DNA from: Pseudoxanthomonas sp. JBR18
Lineage (GTDB): Bacteria > Pseudomonadota > Gammaproteobacteria > Xanthomonadales > Xanthomonadaceae
Direction of reading: 5' to 3'
Assembly: GCF_028198165.1 (NCBI RefSeq)
Contig: NZ_CP116339.1
Span: 868,001-932,000 of the forward strand
DNA: 64,000 nucleotides
The stretch's first letter is position 1. The number at the start of each line of letters is the position of its first letter. Shown one piece after another: positions 45,744 to 54,834 of the stretch. The notes beneath the pieces were generated by a model. That model was not told where the DNA came from. It worked only from the letters and a program-made list of their open reading frames with translations, and ran no database searches. Both the position numbers and the translations under genes were made by a program.

Positions 45744-46880
45744 ATGGACATCGGCTATTTCCTCAAGCTGATGACGGAAAAGAACGCGTCGGACATGTTC
45801 CTGACCACCGGCGCGCCCGTCTACATCAAGATCGAAGGCAAGCTCTACCCGCTGGGCAATACTGGCCTGCCACCGGGCATGGTCAAGAAGATCGCCTACT
45901 CGCTGATGGACGAAGGCCAGGTGCCGCAGTTCGAGCGCGACCTGGAGCTGAACATGGCCGTGGCCCTGGCCGACGCCGGCCGCTTCCGCGTCAACGTGTT
46001 CAAGCAGCGCGGCGAGGTCGGCATGGTGATCCGCGCCATCCGCAGCAAGATCCCCTCCATCGAGGAACTGCAGCTGCCGGAGGTGCTCAAGGACATCATC
46101 ATGACCCCGCGCGGCTTGGTCCTGCTGGTCGGCTCGACCGGTTCGGGCAAGTCGACCTCGCTGGCCTCGATGATCGACTACCGCAACTCCAGCACCACCG
46201 GACACATCCTCACCATCGAGGACCCGATCGAATACCTGCACCGGCACAAGCAGTCCATCGTCAACCAGCGTGAGGTCGGCCTGGATACCCACGCCTTTCA
46301 CAACGCGCTGAAGAACGCCATGCGCGAGGCGCCGGACGTGATCCTGATCGGCGAGATCCTGGATGCGACCACGATGGAGGCGGCCATCGCCTTTGCCGAG
46401 ACCGGCCATCTGTGCCTGGCCACGCTGCACTCCAACAACGCCGACCAGACCATCGAGCGCATCCTCAACTTCTTCCCGGAAACCGCCCACAAGAACGTCC
46501 TGATGAACCTGGCGCTGAACCTGCGCGCCGTGGTGTCCCAGCGCCTGGTGCGCGGCGTGGACGGTCGGCGTTTGCCGGCGGCCGAAGTGCTGATCAACAC
46601 CCCGGTGATCCGAGACCTGCTGCGCCGTGGCCAGATCCACGAGATCAAGCAAGCCATGGAGGAGTCGCTGGAAGACGGCATGGAGTCCTTCGACCAGTGC
46701 CTGTTCCGCATGGTCAAGGAAGGCAAGATCGCCCAGGACGAGGCGCTGCGCGCGGCGGACTCGCGCGACGGACTGGCGCTGAAGTTCCGCCTCTCCGAAG
46801 GTGCTGCCGGCGAGCATGATCCCTATGCCGACCTCTACGAGCAGAGCGGCACCTCATCGATCACCCACGGCTTCAGCTGA
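45744..46880 (+). CDS. pilU: type IV pilus retraction ATPase PilU
   Basis: 378-residue PilT/PilU-type hexameric ATPase that helps depolymerise type IV pili at the inner membrane. Walker A GSTGSGKSTSL, the Asp box TIEDPIEYLH, the Walker B region DVILIGEILD and the His box ATLHSNNADQTIERILNFFP are present. The Walker B region reads GEILDATTM, where PilT-type ATPases mostly have GExRDxET. The start at 45744 (MDIGYFLKLMTEKNASDMF) matches the family. pilT is not adjacent on the left and is not seen in the window. Confidence 0.93.
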   Translation: MDIGYFLKLMTEKNASDMFLTTGAPVYIKIEGKLYPLGNTGLPPGMVKKIAYSLMDEGQVPQFERDLELNMAVALADAGRFRVNVFKQRGEVGMVIRAIRSKIPSIEELQLPEVLKDIIMTPRGLVLLVGSTGSGKSTSLASMIDYRNSSTTGHILTIEDPIEYLHRHKQSIVNQREVGLDTHAFHNALKNAMREAPDVILIGEILDATTMEAAIAFAETGHLCLATLHSNNADQTIERILNFFPETAHKNVLMNLALNLRAVVSQRLVRGVDGRRLPAAEVLINTPVIRDLLRRGQIHEIKQAMEESLEDGMESFDQCLFRMVKEGKIAQDEALRAADSRDGLALKFRLSEGAAGEHDPYADLYEQSGTSSITHGFS

Positions 46881-46887
46881 GACGTCC

Positions 46888-46956
46888 GTGGGAGCCGCCA
46901 TGGCGGCGATGGGACCTTACTGGGGAAAGGCCCGTCGCCGCCATGGCGGCTCCCAC
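46888..46956. repeat. REPIN-like palindromic doublet, copy 1
   Basis: Two 22-base arms in perfect inverted orientation: 46888-46909 (GTGGGAGCCGCCATGGCGGC plus GA) and 46935-46956. Each arm also contains the palindrome GCCGCCATGGCGGC. It lies between the convergent pilU and maiA genes and could act as a terminator. A second copy is at 51697-51763. Confidence 0.9.
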
Positions 46957-46973
46957 AGGAGGAGAGACCTCTC

Positions 46974-47651
46974 TCAAACCTCCAGCGGCGCCAGCCCTGG
47001 CGCGTCGGGCTGACACTCGGGACTGGCGTGCTGGAAGGCCGGCAATGCCAGGCAAGCCTGCTCGATCCGGCTCAGGGTCGGGAACGGCGTCATGTCCACA
47101 CCAAAACGCCGCGCGTTGTAGACCTGCGGGACCAGGCAGCAATCGGCCATTCCCGGCGCCTCGCCATGGCAATAGGTCCCCGTGACCAGGTCGTCGGCCA
47201 GCAGGGCCTCCATCGCCTGGAAGCCTTCGACGATCCAGTGGCGCACCCAGGCATCGCGCTCGACCGGCGGCACCCGCCATTCGTGCTCGAAGTAGCGCAG
47301 CACCCGCAGATTGCCCAGCGGATGCACATCGGCGGCCACCAACTGGGAGAGGCCGCGCACACGCGCGCGATCGCGCGCGGCCGCCGGCAGCAGGGGCCGT
47401 TCCGGCCAGCTTTCGTCCAGGTATTCCAGGATCGCCAGCGACTGGCGCAGCACGCGCCCGCCATGCAGCAGCGTGGGCACCATGTGCTGGGGGTTCAGGC
47501 GCACATAGTCCGGGTGATGCTGCTGCCCGCCATCGCGCACCAGATGCACCGGCAGCAGCTCGTACGCCAGGCCCTTGAGGTTCAGGCCGATCCGCACGCG
47601 GTAGGCCGCGCTGGAACGCCAGTAGGAATGCAGCCGCAACCGCTCGGACAT
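46974..47651 (-). CDS. maiA: maleylacetoacetate isomerase
   Basis: 225-residue zeta-class GST-fold enzyme that isomerises maleylacetoacetate to fumarylacetoacetate in tyrosine/homogentisate breakdown. The N-terminal active-site motif SYWRSSAAYRVRIGLNLKGL is diagnostic, with QSLAILEYLDE for glutathione binding. fahA lies 74 bases upstream on the same strand, giving consecutive steps of the pathway. Confidence 0.93.
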   Translation of the reverse strand: MSERLRLHSYWRSSAAYRVRIGLNLKGLAYELLPVHLVRDGGQQHHPDYVRLNPQHMVPTLLHGGRVLRQSLAILEYLDESWPERPLLPAAARDRARVRGLSQLVAADVHPLGNLRVLRYFEHEWRVPPVERDAWVRHWIVEGFQAMEALLADDLVTGTYCHGEAPGMADCCLVPQVYNARRFGVDMTPFPTLSRIEQACLALPAFQHASPECQPDAPGLAPLEV

Positions 47652-47725
47652 GCGTCAAGACACCTTCAACGGAAACAAGCGGTACCACCTGCGGCACCGG
47701 GCGCACATTGTGGAACCTGCTCCGA

Positions 47726-48715
47726 CTAGGGCAAGGGCTGGCGTTCGATTCGCTGCTCGATCGCACCAAAAATGGGACTTCCGTCGCTTGCCCGCATCTC
47801 GATGCGCACCGTGTCGCCAAACTTGAGGAAGGGCGTCGCGGGTTTGCCGTCGCGCAGAGTCTCCACCGTGCGCTGCTCGGCCAGGCAGGACGCGCCCTTG
47901 CCCGTGTCGTGGTTGGCGATCGTCCCGGAACCAACCAGCGTCCCGGCCACCAGCGGACGGGTGCGGGCCACATGGGCGATGAGCTGGGCGAAGTCGAACT
48001 GCATGTCGACACCCGCCTCCGGCTCACCAAACCAGCCACCGTTGATCTGGGTCAGCATCGGCAGGTGCAGCTTGTTGTCCCGCCAGGCCTGGCCCAACTC
48101 GTCGGGGGTGACCAGGACCGGCGAGAGCGCCGAGCGCGGCTTGGACTGCAGGAAGCCGAAACCCTTGGCCAGCTCGCCGGGGATCAGGTGGCGCAGCGAA
48201 ACATCGTTGACCAGGCCGATCAACTGGATGTGGTCGGCCGCCTGCGCCGCGTCGACGGCCATGGGGACGTCGTCGGTCACGACGAGTACTTCTGCTTCCA
48301 GGTCGATGCCGTAGTCCTCGCTGACCACGCGGATCGGTTCGCGCGGGCCCAGGAAACCCGCGCTGGTCGCCTGGTACATCAGCGGATCGGTATAGAAACT
48401 CTCCGGCACCTGCGCGCCGCGCGCCTGGCGCACGCGCTCGACATGCGGCAGGTAGGCGCTGCCGTCCACGAATTCATAGGCGCGCGGCAGCGGCGCGGCC
48501 AGTGCCGCCATCTCCAGATCGAACGCACCGTCGGCCTGATCCGCATTGAGCGACTCGGACAGCGCGTTCAGGCGAGGCGCCAGGTTGGACCAGTCCTCCA
48601 GCGCGCGCTGCAGGGTGGGCGCGATGCCGGTGGCGCGCACCGCGCGGCTGAGGTCGCGCGAGACCACGATCAGCGTGCCATCGCGGCCGCCTTCCTTCAG
48701 GGAACCCAGTTTCAT
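47726..48715 (-). CDS. fahA: fumarylacetoacetate hydrolase family protein
   Basis: 329 residues. Hydrolyses fumarylacetoacetate to fumarate and acetoacetate. The FAH fold shows the metal-binding EDYGIDLEAEVLVVTDD and the GSGTIANHD block. The acetoacetate produced could be activated by the ScoAB CoA-transferase encoded near 11 kb, which is inference. No homogentisate dioxygenase gene is present here. Confidence 0.9.
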   Translation of the reverse strand: MKLGSLKEGGRDGTLIVVSRDLSRAVRATGIAPTLQRALEDWSNLAPRLNALSESLNADQADGAFDLEMAALAAPLPRAYEFVDGSAYLPHVERVRQARGAQVPESFYTDPLMYQATSAGFLGPREPIRVVSEDYGIDLEAEVLVVTDDVPMAVDAAQAADHIQLIGLVNDVSLRHLIPGELAKGFGFLQSKPRSALSPVLVTPDELGQAWRDNKLHLPMLTQINGGWFGEPEAGVDMQFDFAQLIAHVARTRPLVAGTLVGSGTIANHDTGKGASCLAEQRTVETLRDGKPATPFLKFGDTVRIEMRASDGSPIFGAIEQRIERQPLP

Positions 48716-48819
48716 CGATGTCCTCCGCGCCCCTCCGGCGCAATCGTTTCGATTGTAACGACTGCGCGCCCGACCGGAAGACCACTCCTCGACGCCCAGC
48801 CAGGCCGATGCGGACCGCG

Positions 48820-49557
48820 TCAGTCCTCGCCCTGGAATGCGCCGGCACGGTAGGTCAGCACGAGGGTATCGCGATGCCCCCCCTGCTCCAGCGGCTGGAT
48901 CGGGGTGGACTCATGGATCACCCGGGCATCATCGAGCAACAGCGCCGACCAGGGCTGTTCCAGGGTGAAGCGCTGACCCTGCGTGCCCTGCGCCTCGAAC
49001 ACGCGGGTCTCGCCCCCCTTGATGCCCACCCGATCCACCAGCAGCACCACCACGAAATCGACGCCGTCGCGATGCGCACCCTCCGGCGTGGGCCGGCCGA
49101 TGCCATCGGCCGTATCGATCCGGAACTGGTGCGCCTCCACGAACCAGCGCGGCTGATCACGCATTGCGAAAAAGAGCCGACCGAAACCCTCGATCAAGCC
49201 AGGCCATGCCACCTGCGCCAGGGTCTCGGCGGTGACCGGTTCGAACCAGCGGTGCATCCCGCCGTGCAGGGCGTTGTAATCCTCCGACTGCCAGTGCGCA
49301 CGCGGCGGAGCCTGCAAGAGCCGGTCGCCCTCTTGCACGAAACAGGCATGGCGTCGCCTCCGATAGCGCCCGCCGTCGCGCAGATAGGTGTCCACGGCCA
49401 GGTCATCCCAGCCTGGTGTCAGGGCGTCGAAGGCATCGGCGGGACAGCCGGCGATCGCCGAGACCGCCGCGCGGTCGAGCACCGCGTAGCCATCCAGGCG
49501 CATGCGATCGACCACATCCGCGGCCGGCGTGAGGGGGGGAAGCGGGGAAACACGCAT
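48820..49557 (-). CDS. 2OG-Fe(II) dioxygenase (PF10014-like)
   Basis: 245 residues. The pattern PTPEGAHRDGVDFVVVLLVD (iron-binding H-x-D) and later VIHESTPI (distal histidine) fits the 2OG-Fe dioxygenase family PF10014, whose known members hydroxylate free amino acids such as isoleucine; the substrate here is unknown. R-x-Y-R-R-R-R-H-A near residue 67 is also typical. It stands alone between fahA and tRNA-Gln. Confidence 0.75.
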   Translation of the reverse strand: MRVSPLPPLTPAADVVDRMRLDGYAVLDRAAVSAIAGCPADAFDALTPGWDDLAVDTYLRDGGRYRRRRHACFVQEGDRLLQAPPRAHWQSEDYNALHGGMHRWFEPVTAETLAQVAWPGLIEGFGRLFFAMRDQPRWFVEAHQFRIDTADGIGRPTPEGAHRDGVDFVVVLLVDRVGIKGGETRVFEAQGTQGQRFTLEQPWSALLLDDARVIHESTPIQPLEQGGHRDTLVLTYRAGAFQGED

Positions 49558-49704
49558 GACAGACTGTCTCGAGATGATGCGCGCGGCGTGGCCGCGGCGG
49601 GACAGCCACCGATTCTACAACCTGACCAAGCCAGACCCTGTTCCACCCATGCAACAGGAGCGGACACGCCGTGAACGCGAGCGCGGCCGTTTGGAGGGGC
49701 CAAG

Positions 49705-49727
49705 AAAAAACCCGCCACGAGGGCGGG
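49705..49727 (-). terminator. terminator downstream of tRNA-Gln
   Basis: On the minus strand CCCGCC pairs with GGCGGG around CTCGT and is followed by TTTTTT. It lies 13 bases beyond the 3' end of tRNA-Gln. Confidence 0.85.
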
Positions 49728-49739
49728 CTTTCTTGAAGA

Positions 49740-49814
49740 TGGCAGCCCCGGAAGGATTCGAACCTCCGAATGCCTGAGTCAGAGTCAGGTGCCTTACCGC
49801 TTGGCGACGGGGCT
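49740..49814 (-). tRNA. tRNA-Gln (anticodon CUG)
   Basis: 75 bases including the encoded CCA. Acceptor AGCCCCG pairs with CGGGGCT; the D-loop region is GCCAAGCGGTAAGGC; the anticodon stem CCTGA/TCAGG encloses CTCTGAC, giving anticodon CTG; the T-loop contains GGTTCGAATCC. The body closely parallels E. coli tRNA-Gln(CUG). Confidence 0.95.
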
Positions 49815-49833
49815 GTGGAACAACCAGGCGGCC

Positions 49834-49862
49834 ATTGTAACGCCGCCCGGCGTAAAGCAGAA
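49834..49862 (-). promoter_or_regulatory. predicted promoter of tRNA-Gln
   Basis: On the minus strand TTCTGC, a 17-base spacer and TACAAT, about 20 bases before the mature tRNA. The -10 is good and the -35 weak; co-transcription from rpsI is also possible. Confidence 0.45.
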
Positions 49863-49867
49863 GATGA

Positions 49868-50260
49868 TCAGCGCTTGGAGAACTGGGTCGCGCGACGGGC
49901 CTTGTGCAGACCGACCTTCTTGCGCTCGACTTCGCGCGCGTCACGGGTCATGAAGCCCGCCTTGCGCAGCTCGATCTTCAGGGTTTCGTCGTACTCGACC
50001 AGCGCGCGGGCGATGCCCAGGCGGATGGCGCCGGCCTGGCCGGTGGTACCACCGCCAGCAGCGGTCACGAAGATGTCGAAGCTTTCGGTGTTGTTGGTCA
50101 GCTCCAGCGGCTGGCGCACGATCATGCGCGCGGTCTCACGGCCGAAGAACTCGTCCAGCGGACGGTCGTTGACGGTGATCTTGCCCGAGCCCTTGCGCAG
50201 GAACACGCGGGCGGTGGAGGACTTGCGACGGCCGGTGCCGTAGTTCTGAGTGATAGCCAT
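49868..50260 (-). CDS. rpsI: 30S ribosomal protein S9
   Basis: 130 residues with [20 protein letters not shown] near the N-terminus and the basic C-terminal tail ending [11 protein letters not shown], which contacts tRNA in the P site. It follows rplM after 2 bases, the universal rplM-rpsI operon. Confidence 0.98.
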   Translation of the reverse strand: MAITQNYGTGRRKSSTARVFLRKGSGKITVNDRPLDEFFGRETARMIVRQPLELTNNTESFDIFVTAAGGGTTGQAGAIRLGIARALVEYDETLKIELRKAGFMTRDAREVERKKVGLHKARRATQFSKR

Positions 50261-50262
50261 GA

Positions 50263-50691
50263 TTAGATGTCCAGGACCTGCGGCTGCTGAGCGGCGTGCG
50301 GATGGGCGGAACCAGCGTAGACCTTCAGCTTGCGGTACATGGCCCGGCCCAGCGGGCCCTTCGGCAACATGCCCTTCACGGCGGTCTCGATCACGCGTTC
50401 CGGGTGACGCTCCAGCGCCTGCTGCAGGGTCTCGGTCTTCAGGTTACCGATGTAACCGGTGAAGCGGTGATACTTCTTGTCGGTGAGCTTCTTGCCGGTC
50501 ACGGCAATCTTCTCGGCGTTGATGACGACCAGGTAGTCGCCGGTATCAACGTGGGGGGTGTAGACCGGCTTGTGCTTGCCGCGCAGACGGCGGGCCAGCT
50601 CGGTGGACAAACGACCCAGGGTCTTGCCCGAGGCGTCGACGAGATACCAGTCGCGCTGGACGGTCTCGGACTTGGCGGTGAAGGTGCTCAT
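50263..50691 (-). CDS. rplM: 50S ribosomal protein L13
   Basis: 142 residues with [20 protein letters not shown], the [19 protein letters not shown] block and [19 protein letters not shown]. First gene of the rplM-rpsI operon, with a near-consensus promoter about 100 bases upstream. Confidence 0.98.
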   Translation of the reverse strand: MSTFTAKSETVQRDWYLVDASGKTLGRLSTELARRLRGKHKPVYTPHVDTGDYLVVINAEKIAVTGKKLTDKKYHRFTGYIGNLKTETLQQALERHPERVIETAVKGMLPKGPLGRAMYRKLKVYAGSAHPHAAQQPQVLDI

Positions 50692-50790
50692 GAAAGAAGC
50701 TCTTTGTGTTTGGTCGGGCGGATTGCGCGCAGGCCTTGACCCGTGCGGAACTTTGCCACGCGTTGTGAAGGGTGAAACCGAAGGCGCGGA

Positions 50791-50819
50791 ATCTTACGCG
50801 TCCTCGCCCGGCTTTGCAA
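50791..50819 (-). promoter_or_regulatory. predicted promoter of rplM-rpsI
   Basis: On the minus strand TTGCAA (50814-50819), 17 bases, then TAAGAT (50791-50796). Transcription would start near 50784, giving a leader of about 90 bases that could hold an L13-type control site, though no known motif is recognised. Confidence 0.65.
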
Positions 50820-50930
50820 CCGCCGGGCCAGCGCGCCCGGCCTGCGCGGCGATCGCGACTTGGCAGCGCTCCCGTGCAGGGCGAACATGGCCGCATCCGC
50901 CGCTGCGCGGCGCCACCTCCCTGCCCCGAC

Positions 50931-51578
50931 ATGACCGCCGCCATCCGCCTGCATAGCCGCCTGGACCTGCTTCTGGCCGAGGCCCAGCACGCCCTGGAAA
51001 CCACGCTCGGCAATCCGCCGGCCCAGCGCCCCTACCCGGCCAGCGCCACCCCCGATGTCGCCCTGGACAAGACCGAGCGCCGCCACGCCGCCGGCTTGAT
51101 GCGCATCAACCACGTCGGCGAAGTCTGTGCCCAGGCGCTCTATTCCGGCCAGGCCGCCGTCGCCCGCGATGCACAGACCCGCGAACACCTGCGCGAGGCC
51201 GCCCAGGAGGAAACCGACCACCTGGCCTGGTGCGCCCGGCGGCTGCGCGAGCTGGACAGTCGCCCCAGCCTGTTCAACCCGCTGTGGTACGGGGGCAGTT
51301 ATGCGATCGGTGTCGCGGCGGGGCTGCGCGGGGACGGCTGGAACCTGGGCTTCGTGGTCGAGACCGAACGCCAGGTCGAAGCCCACCTGGAGGAACACCT
51401 GGAGTCGCTGCCCCCCGCGGACCTGCGCAGCCGCGCCATCCTGCGAGTGATGAAGGAGGACGAGGCGCGCCATGCGGACCATGCCGAGCATGCCGGAGCG
51501 CGCGTCCTGCCCTTCCCGATCCCGGGCGTGATGCGACTCGCGTCGCGGGCGATGAAGACTGTGGCGTACCGGCTCTAG
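50931..51578 (+). CDS. coq7: ubiquinone biosynthesis monooxygenase Coq7
   Basis: 215-residue di-iron protein that hydroxylates 2-polyprenyl-3-methyl-6-methoxy-1,4-benzoquinone in ubiquinone synthesis at the inner membrane. The iron-ligand pattern is visible: [21 protein letters not shown] (ExxH), [10 protein letters not shown] and [15 protein letters not shown] (ExxxH region). It replaces the flavoprotein UbiF found in E. coli. Divergent from rplM. Confidence 0.92.
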   Translation: MTAAIRLHSRLDLLLAEAQHALETTLGNPPAQRPYPASATPDVALDKTERRHAAGLMRINHVGEVCAQALYSGQAAVARDAQTREHLREAAQEETDHLAWCARRLRELDSRPSLFNPLWYGGSYAIGVAAGLRGDGWNLGFVVETERQVEAHLEEHLESLPPADLRSRAILRVMKEDEARHADHAEHAGARVLPFPIPGVMRLASRAMKTVAYRL

Positions 51579-51696
51579 GCGGGTGCCGCCGGGCGCCAAA
51601 CGCTCCCCGTCCTCGTCTCGGCACAGCCATTGTTTTTGAGGGAAGAGCTGGCAGCCAACCCGCCTAGCTGCCCCTCGCAGGCAACGAAGCAATTCC

Positions 51697-51763
51697 GTGG
51701 GAGCCGCCACGGCGGCGAGTGGCTTTACTGGTAAAGCCTCATCGCCGCCATGGCGGCTCCCAC
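51697..51763. repeat. REPIN-like palindromic doublet, copy 2
   Basis: Arms at 51697-51718 and 51742-51763, matching copy 1 at 46.9 kb except for one base in the left arm (CCACGG for CCATGG). The spacer itself holds a hairpin, GGCTTTAC-TG-GTAAAGCC. Lies between the convergent coq7 and SugE-type genes. Confidence 0.9.
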
Positions 51764-51788
51764 TCAGCGCTCTGCCTCACAGGCCCGG

Positions 51789-52103
51789 TTACCCCACCAG
51801 CTTCAATCCGATGACGCCGGCCACGATCAAGCCGATGCACGCCAGCCGCGCCGGCGAGGCCGACTCGGAAAACAGGAGCACGCCGACCACGGCCACGCCG
51901 GTGGCACCGATACCGGTCCACACCGCGTAGGCCGTCCCGACCGGAATCCCCTTCATCGCCTGGGTCATCAGCCACAGGCTGGCGCCGGCCGCGGCCATCG
52001 TGCCTACGCTCGGCCATAGCCGGGTGAAGCCTTCGGTGTACTTCAGCCCGATGGCGAAGCAGATTTCGAGCAGGCCTGCGGCCAGCAGATAAGCCCATGC
52101 CAT
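51789..52103 (-). CDS. small multidrug resistance family protein (SugE/Gdx type)
   Basis: 104 residues with four membrane helices. [20 protein letters not shown] has the essential membrane glutamate (Glu13); [20 protein letters not shown] is the SMR signature. The [15 protein letters not shown] form resembles SugE (Gdx), which exports guanidinium, more than EmrE. No guanidine riboswitch was recognised upstream. AAGGAG precedes the ATG. Confidence 0.85.
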   Translation of the reverse strand: MAWAYLLAAGLLEICFAIGLKYTEGFTRLWPSVGTMAAAGASLWLMTQAMKGIPVGTAYAVWTGIGATGVAVVGVLLFSESASPARLACIGLIVAGVIGLKLVG

Positions 52104-52152
52104 TCCTTTCTCCTTGCAGCGTGCGTCACTTGCGACCCAAACCCGCCGGGGC

Positions 52153-52189
52153 GAAAAAAGCGAAACGGCCCGGGCGCGAACCCGGACCG
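52153..52189 (-). terminator. terminator downstream of speD
   Basis: On the minus strand CGGTCCGGG pairs with CCCGGGCCG (one G-U) around TTCGCG, then TTTCGCTTTTTT follows. It separates speD from the SugE-type gene. Confidence 0.85.
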
Positions 52190-52298
52190 TCGTCGGTCAT
52201 CCAGCAGCGCGGACCTGTCGGGCCGCGGGCGGGTCGTCCCGCCTCAGATCCCAAGAGCATCGGGTAGCGCCATGCAACTTGCGCTGTCCCGTTGACCT

Positions 52299-53093
52299 TT
52301 ACTCGGCCAGGTTGCGGCCGTGGAACAGCTCCTCGATCTCCCGCTTGAGCAGGCTCTCGATCTTCATGCGCTCCTTGAAGGACAGGTTGCGCGCCTTTTC
52401 CTCGAACAGATACTGATCCAGGTCGAAGTCGGTCAGGTGCATCTTGGTGTGGAAGATGTTTTCCTGATAGACGTTGACGTCGATCATCTCGTAGCGGGAC
52501 TTGATGTTCTTGGCCATGAAGTCCTGGATCGAGTTGATCTTGTGATCGATGTAGTGCTTCTTGCCCTTGATGTCGCGGGTGAAGCCACGGACGCGGTAGT
52601 CCATGATCACGATGTCCGACTCGAAGGACTCGATCAGGTAATTGAGCGCCTTCAGCGGCGAGATGACGCCACAGGTGGCCACATCGATGTCCGCGCGGAA
52701 GGTCGCGATGCCCGCCTGGGGATGCGTTTCGGGATAGGTATGGACGGTGATGTGGCTCTTGTCCATGTGCGCGACCACCGCGTCGGAGATCACCTTGTTG
52801 CCGGCCTGCTTCTTGTCGATCACCGGCTCTTCGGAGATCAGGATCGTCACCGACGCACCCTGGGGGTCGTAGTCCTGACGCGCGACATTGAGGATATTGG
52901 CGCCAATGATCTCGGCCACATCCGTCAGGATCTGGGTCAGGCGATCGGCGTTGTATTCCTCGTCGATGTACTCGATGTACCGCTGGCGCTCGTCTTCGGA
53001 GACGGCGTAGCACACGTCGTAGATGTTGAAGCTCAGCGCCTTGGTGAGGTTGTTGAAGCCCTGCAGCCTCAGGCGCGGCAGTGGTTTGACCAC
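52299..53093 (-). CDS. speD: S-adenosylmethionine decarboxylase proenzyme
   Basis: 264 residues, the same length as E. coli SpeD. Makes decarboxylated SAM for spermidine synthesis. [40 protein letters not shown] and [15 protein letters not shown] are near-identical to the E. coli blocks. Self-cleavage before the serine of [10 protein letters not shown] creates the pyruvoyl cofactor. GTG start at 53093 with GAAGG upstream. Divergent from clp, as in other xanthomonads. Confidence 0.96.
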   Translation of the reverse strand: MVKPLPRLRLQGFNNLTKALSFNIYDVCYAVSEDERQRYIEYIDEEYNADRLTQILTDVAEIIGANILNVARQDYDPQGASVTILISEEPVIDKKQAGNKVISDAVVAHMDKSHITVHTYPETHPQAGIATFRADIDVATCGVISPLKALNYLIESFESDIVIMDYRVRGFTRDIKGKKHYIDHKINSIQDFMAKNIKSRYEMIDVNVYQENIFHTKMHLTDFDLDQYLFEEKARNLSFKERMKIESLLKREIEELFHGRNLAE

Positions 53094-53178
53094 GGCGGTG
53101 GACCTTCGCAGATGAAAAGGGTGAAGCGGAGAATTATGCGGCAATTGACCTGACCATGAAATGACACCGCGACGCACA

Positions 53179-53208
53179 TTGCCGCCGCCGACCCATTCAG
53201 ACTAAGCT
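53179..53208 (+). promoter_or_regulatory. predicted promoter of clp
   Basis: TTGCCG (53179-53184), 18-base spacer, TAAGCT (53203-53208), 32 bases before the clp start codon. Moderate match only. Confidence 0.4.
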
Positions 53209-53239
53209 CGGTCCTGTTCGTTTTACTTCATGAGCTGCC

Positions 53240-53923
53240 ATGAAAGCAGGTCTGCCCCCGAGCTTGACCCGATCCCCGGCCAGTGCGCTGATCCCGGACC
53301 TGACGACCATCGAGTCGTTCCTGTCCAACAGCCATCGCCGCCGCTACCCCGCCCGCGCCGATGTTTTCCGACCCGGCGACCCGGCCGGAACCCTGTATTA
53401 CGTGGTCAGCGGCTCGGTGAGCATCCTGGCCGAGGAAGATGACGATCGCGAGCTGGTGCTGGGTTATTTCGGTCCCGGCGAGTTCGTGGGCGAGATGGGG
53501 CTGTTCATCGAATCGGACCGCCGCGAGGTCGTCCTGCGCACCCGGACCCAGTGCGAACTGGCTGAAATCAGCTATGAACGCCTGCATCAGTTGTTCGGCG
53601 GGGCCCTGGCTTCTGACTCGGCCAAGCTGCTGTTCGCCATCGGCACCCAGCTCTCGCGGCGCCTGCTGGATACCAGCCGCAAGGCCAGCCGTCTGGCGTT
53701 CCTGGATGTGACCGACCGCATCATTCGCACCCTGCACGACCTGGCCCACGAGCCGGAAGCCATGAGCCATCCGCAGGGCACCCAGTTGCGGGTCTCGCGC
53801 CAGGAGTTGGCGCGCCTGGTCGGGTGCTCGCGCGAAATGGCCGGACGCGTCCTGAAGAAGCTTCAGGCCGATGGTCTGCTGCACGCACGCGGCAAGACGG
53901 TGGTGCTGTACGGAACACGCTGA
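53240..53923 (+). CDS. clp: CRP-like global transcriptional regulator Clp
   Basis: 227 residues. N-terminal cyclic-nucleotide-binding fold (~25-140: RRRYPARADVFRPGDPAGTL, YFGPGEFVGEMGLFIE) and a C-terminal helix-turn-helix (~170-225: RVSRQELARLVGCSREMAGR). It closely matches Xanthomonas Clp, which activates virulence and exopolysaccharide genes and is inhibited by c-di-GMP rather than activated by cAMP; ligand choice here is inferred from that family. A strong terminator follows. Confidence 0.95.
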   Translation: MKAGLPPSLTRSPASALIPDLTTIESFLSNSHRRRYPARADVFRPGDPAGTLYYVVSGSVSILAEEDDDRELVLGYFGPGEFVGEMGLFIESDRREVVLRTRTQCELAEISYERLHQLFGGALASDSAKLLFAIGTQLSRRLLDTSRKASRLAFLDVTDRIIRTLHDLAHEPEAMSHPQGTQLRVSRQELARLVGCSREMAGRVLKKLQADGLLHARGKTVVLYGTR

Positions 53924-53952
53924 GCGACGCTTCCGACGACTTCGTCACAAAG

Positions 53953-53978
53953 TGGCCGGGATTTCCCGGCCATTTTTT
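53953..53978 (+). terminator. Rho-independent terminator after clp
   Basis: TGGCCGGG (53953-53960) pairs with CCCGGCCA (53965-53972) around ATTT, followed by TTTTTT. Confidence 0.92.
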
Positions 53979-54108
53979 GTCTGATTCTACTGACGTCTTC
54001 CATGACCGAAGTCTTCCTGCCCGTTTCCAGGCGCATCTCGTCGGGACTTGCATAAAAGTGCGTCTCGAAAGCCGATCAGGTGTATGACCGGCATCCGCCT
54101 GTGAGCCT

Positions 54109-54834
54109 TCAGGTCACCGGACTGCCAGCACGGCTGGTGCATCCCCAGTTCAAGATGGGCGTTCCGGCGGGCAGCAGGCGGCGGAACGCCTCGACCTTGT
54201 CGACCTTGGGGTTGACCACGACCGGCCGCGCGGCGGCCAGCAGCAGCGGCAGGTCCGCGCTGCTGTCGCTATAGGCCACGGCGACTTGCCCGTAGCCCTG
54301 CTCGCGCAGCATCCGCATCTTTTCTTCGTGGTGGCAGTGCCGGCGGGCGATGACGGCCCCGAACTTTGGCCCGACCACGGTGCCAATCACCGGCACGTCC
54401 TGGTGGGCGACGAAGGACAGGATCGCCCGGGCCAGTTCCGGCGGGGCGCCGGTGGCCACCACGACGCGATCCCCGGCCGCGCGGTGGGCCGTGAAGATCT
54501 CCAGCGCCGCGTCCAGCAGGCGGCCTTCCATCTGAGGCCGGTTGCGCTCGACATAACGGTCGATCAGGTCGTCCAGGTCCCGGCGCCGGCGCAGGCCGAC
54601 CGTGGCAATCCAGACATAGCCGGAAATCCCGCGCCGGCGCGTCGGTAGCCAGGCCACCATCGGCCCCAGGAGTGGGGTGACCAGCAAGGCGGCCGCAGTG
54701 CGCAGCCAGCTGCGCCGGATCAGCCAGGCGAACAGGTGGCTGCCCGAATCGCCGTCGTAGAGGGTGTGGTCGAAATCGAACACCACCACCGGCGCATCCG
54801 CGGCCGGCGTGGGATACGGGCCGGGCACGGTCAT
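54109..54834 (-). CDS. HAD-IB family phosphatase (PgpC-like)
   Basis: 241 residues. HAD motif I is [15 protein letters not shown]; motif II is [12 protein letters not shown]; motif III is the lysine in HHEEKMRML; motif IV is [13 protein letters not shown] hydrophobic stretch in the cap ([18 protein letters not shown]) resembles phosphatidylglycerophosphatase C more than soluble phosphoserine phosphatases. It is coupled to trpC (ATGA), but a tryptophan role is not evident. Confidence 0.78.
   Translation of the reverse strand: MTVPGPYPTPAADAPVVVFDFDHTLYDGDSGSHLFAWLIRRSWLRTAAALLVTPLLGPMVAWLPTRRRGISGYVWIATVGLRRRRDLDDLIDRYVERNRPQMEGRLLDAALEIFTAHRAAGDRVVVATGAPPELARAILSFVAHQDVPVIGTVVGPKFGAVIARRHCHHEEKMRMLREQGYGQVAVAYSDSSADLPLLLAAARPVVVNPKVDKVEAFRRLLPAGTPILNWGCTSRAGSPVT

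Noticed and set aside
52104..52298. Possible guanidine riboswitch upstream of the SugE-type gene
   Set aside because: The conserved ykkC-type sequence blocks are absent; the structure seen there is the speD terminator.
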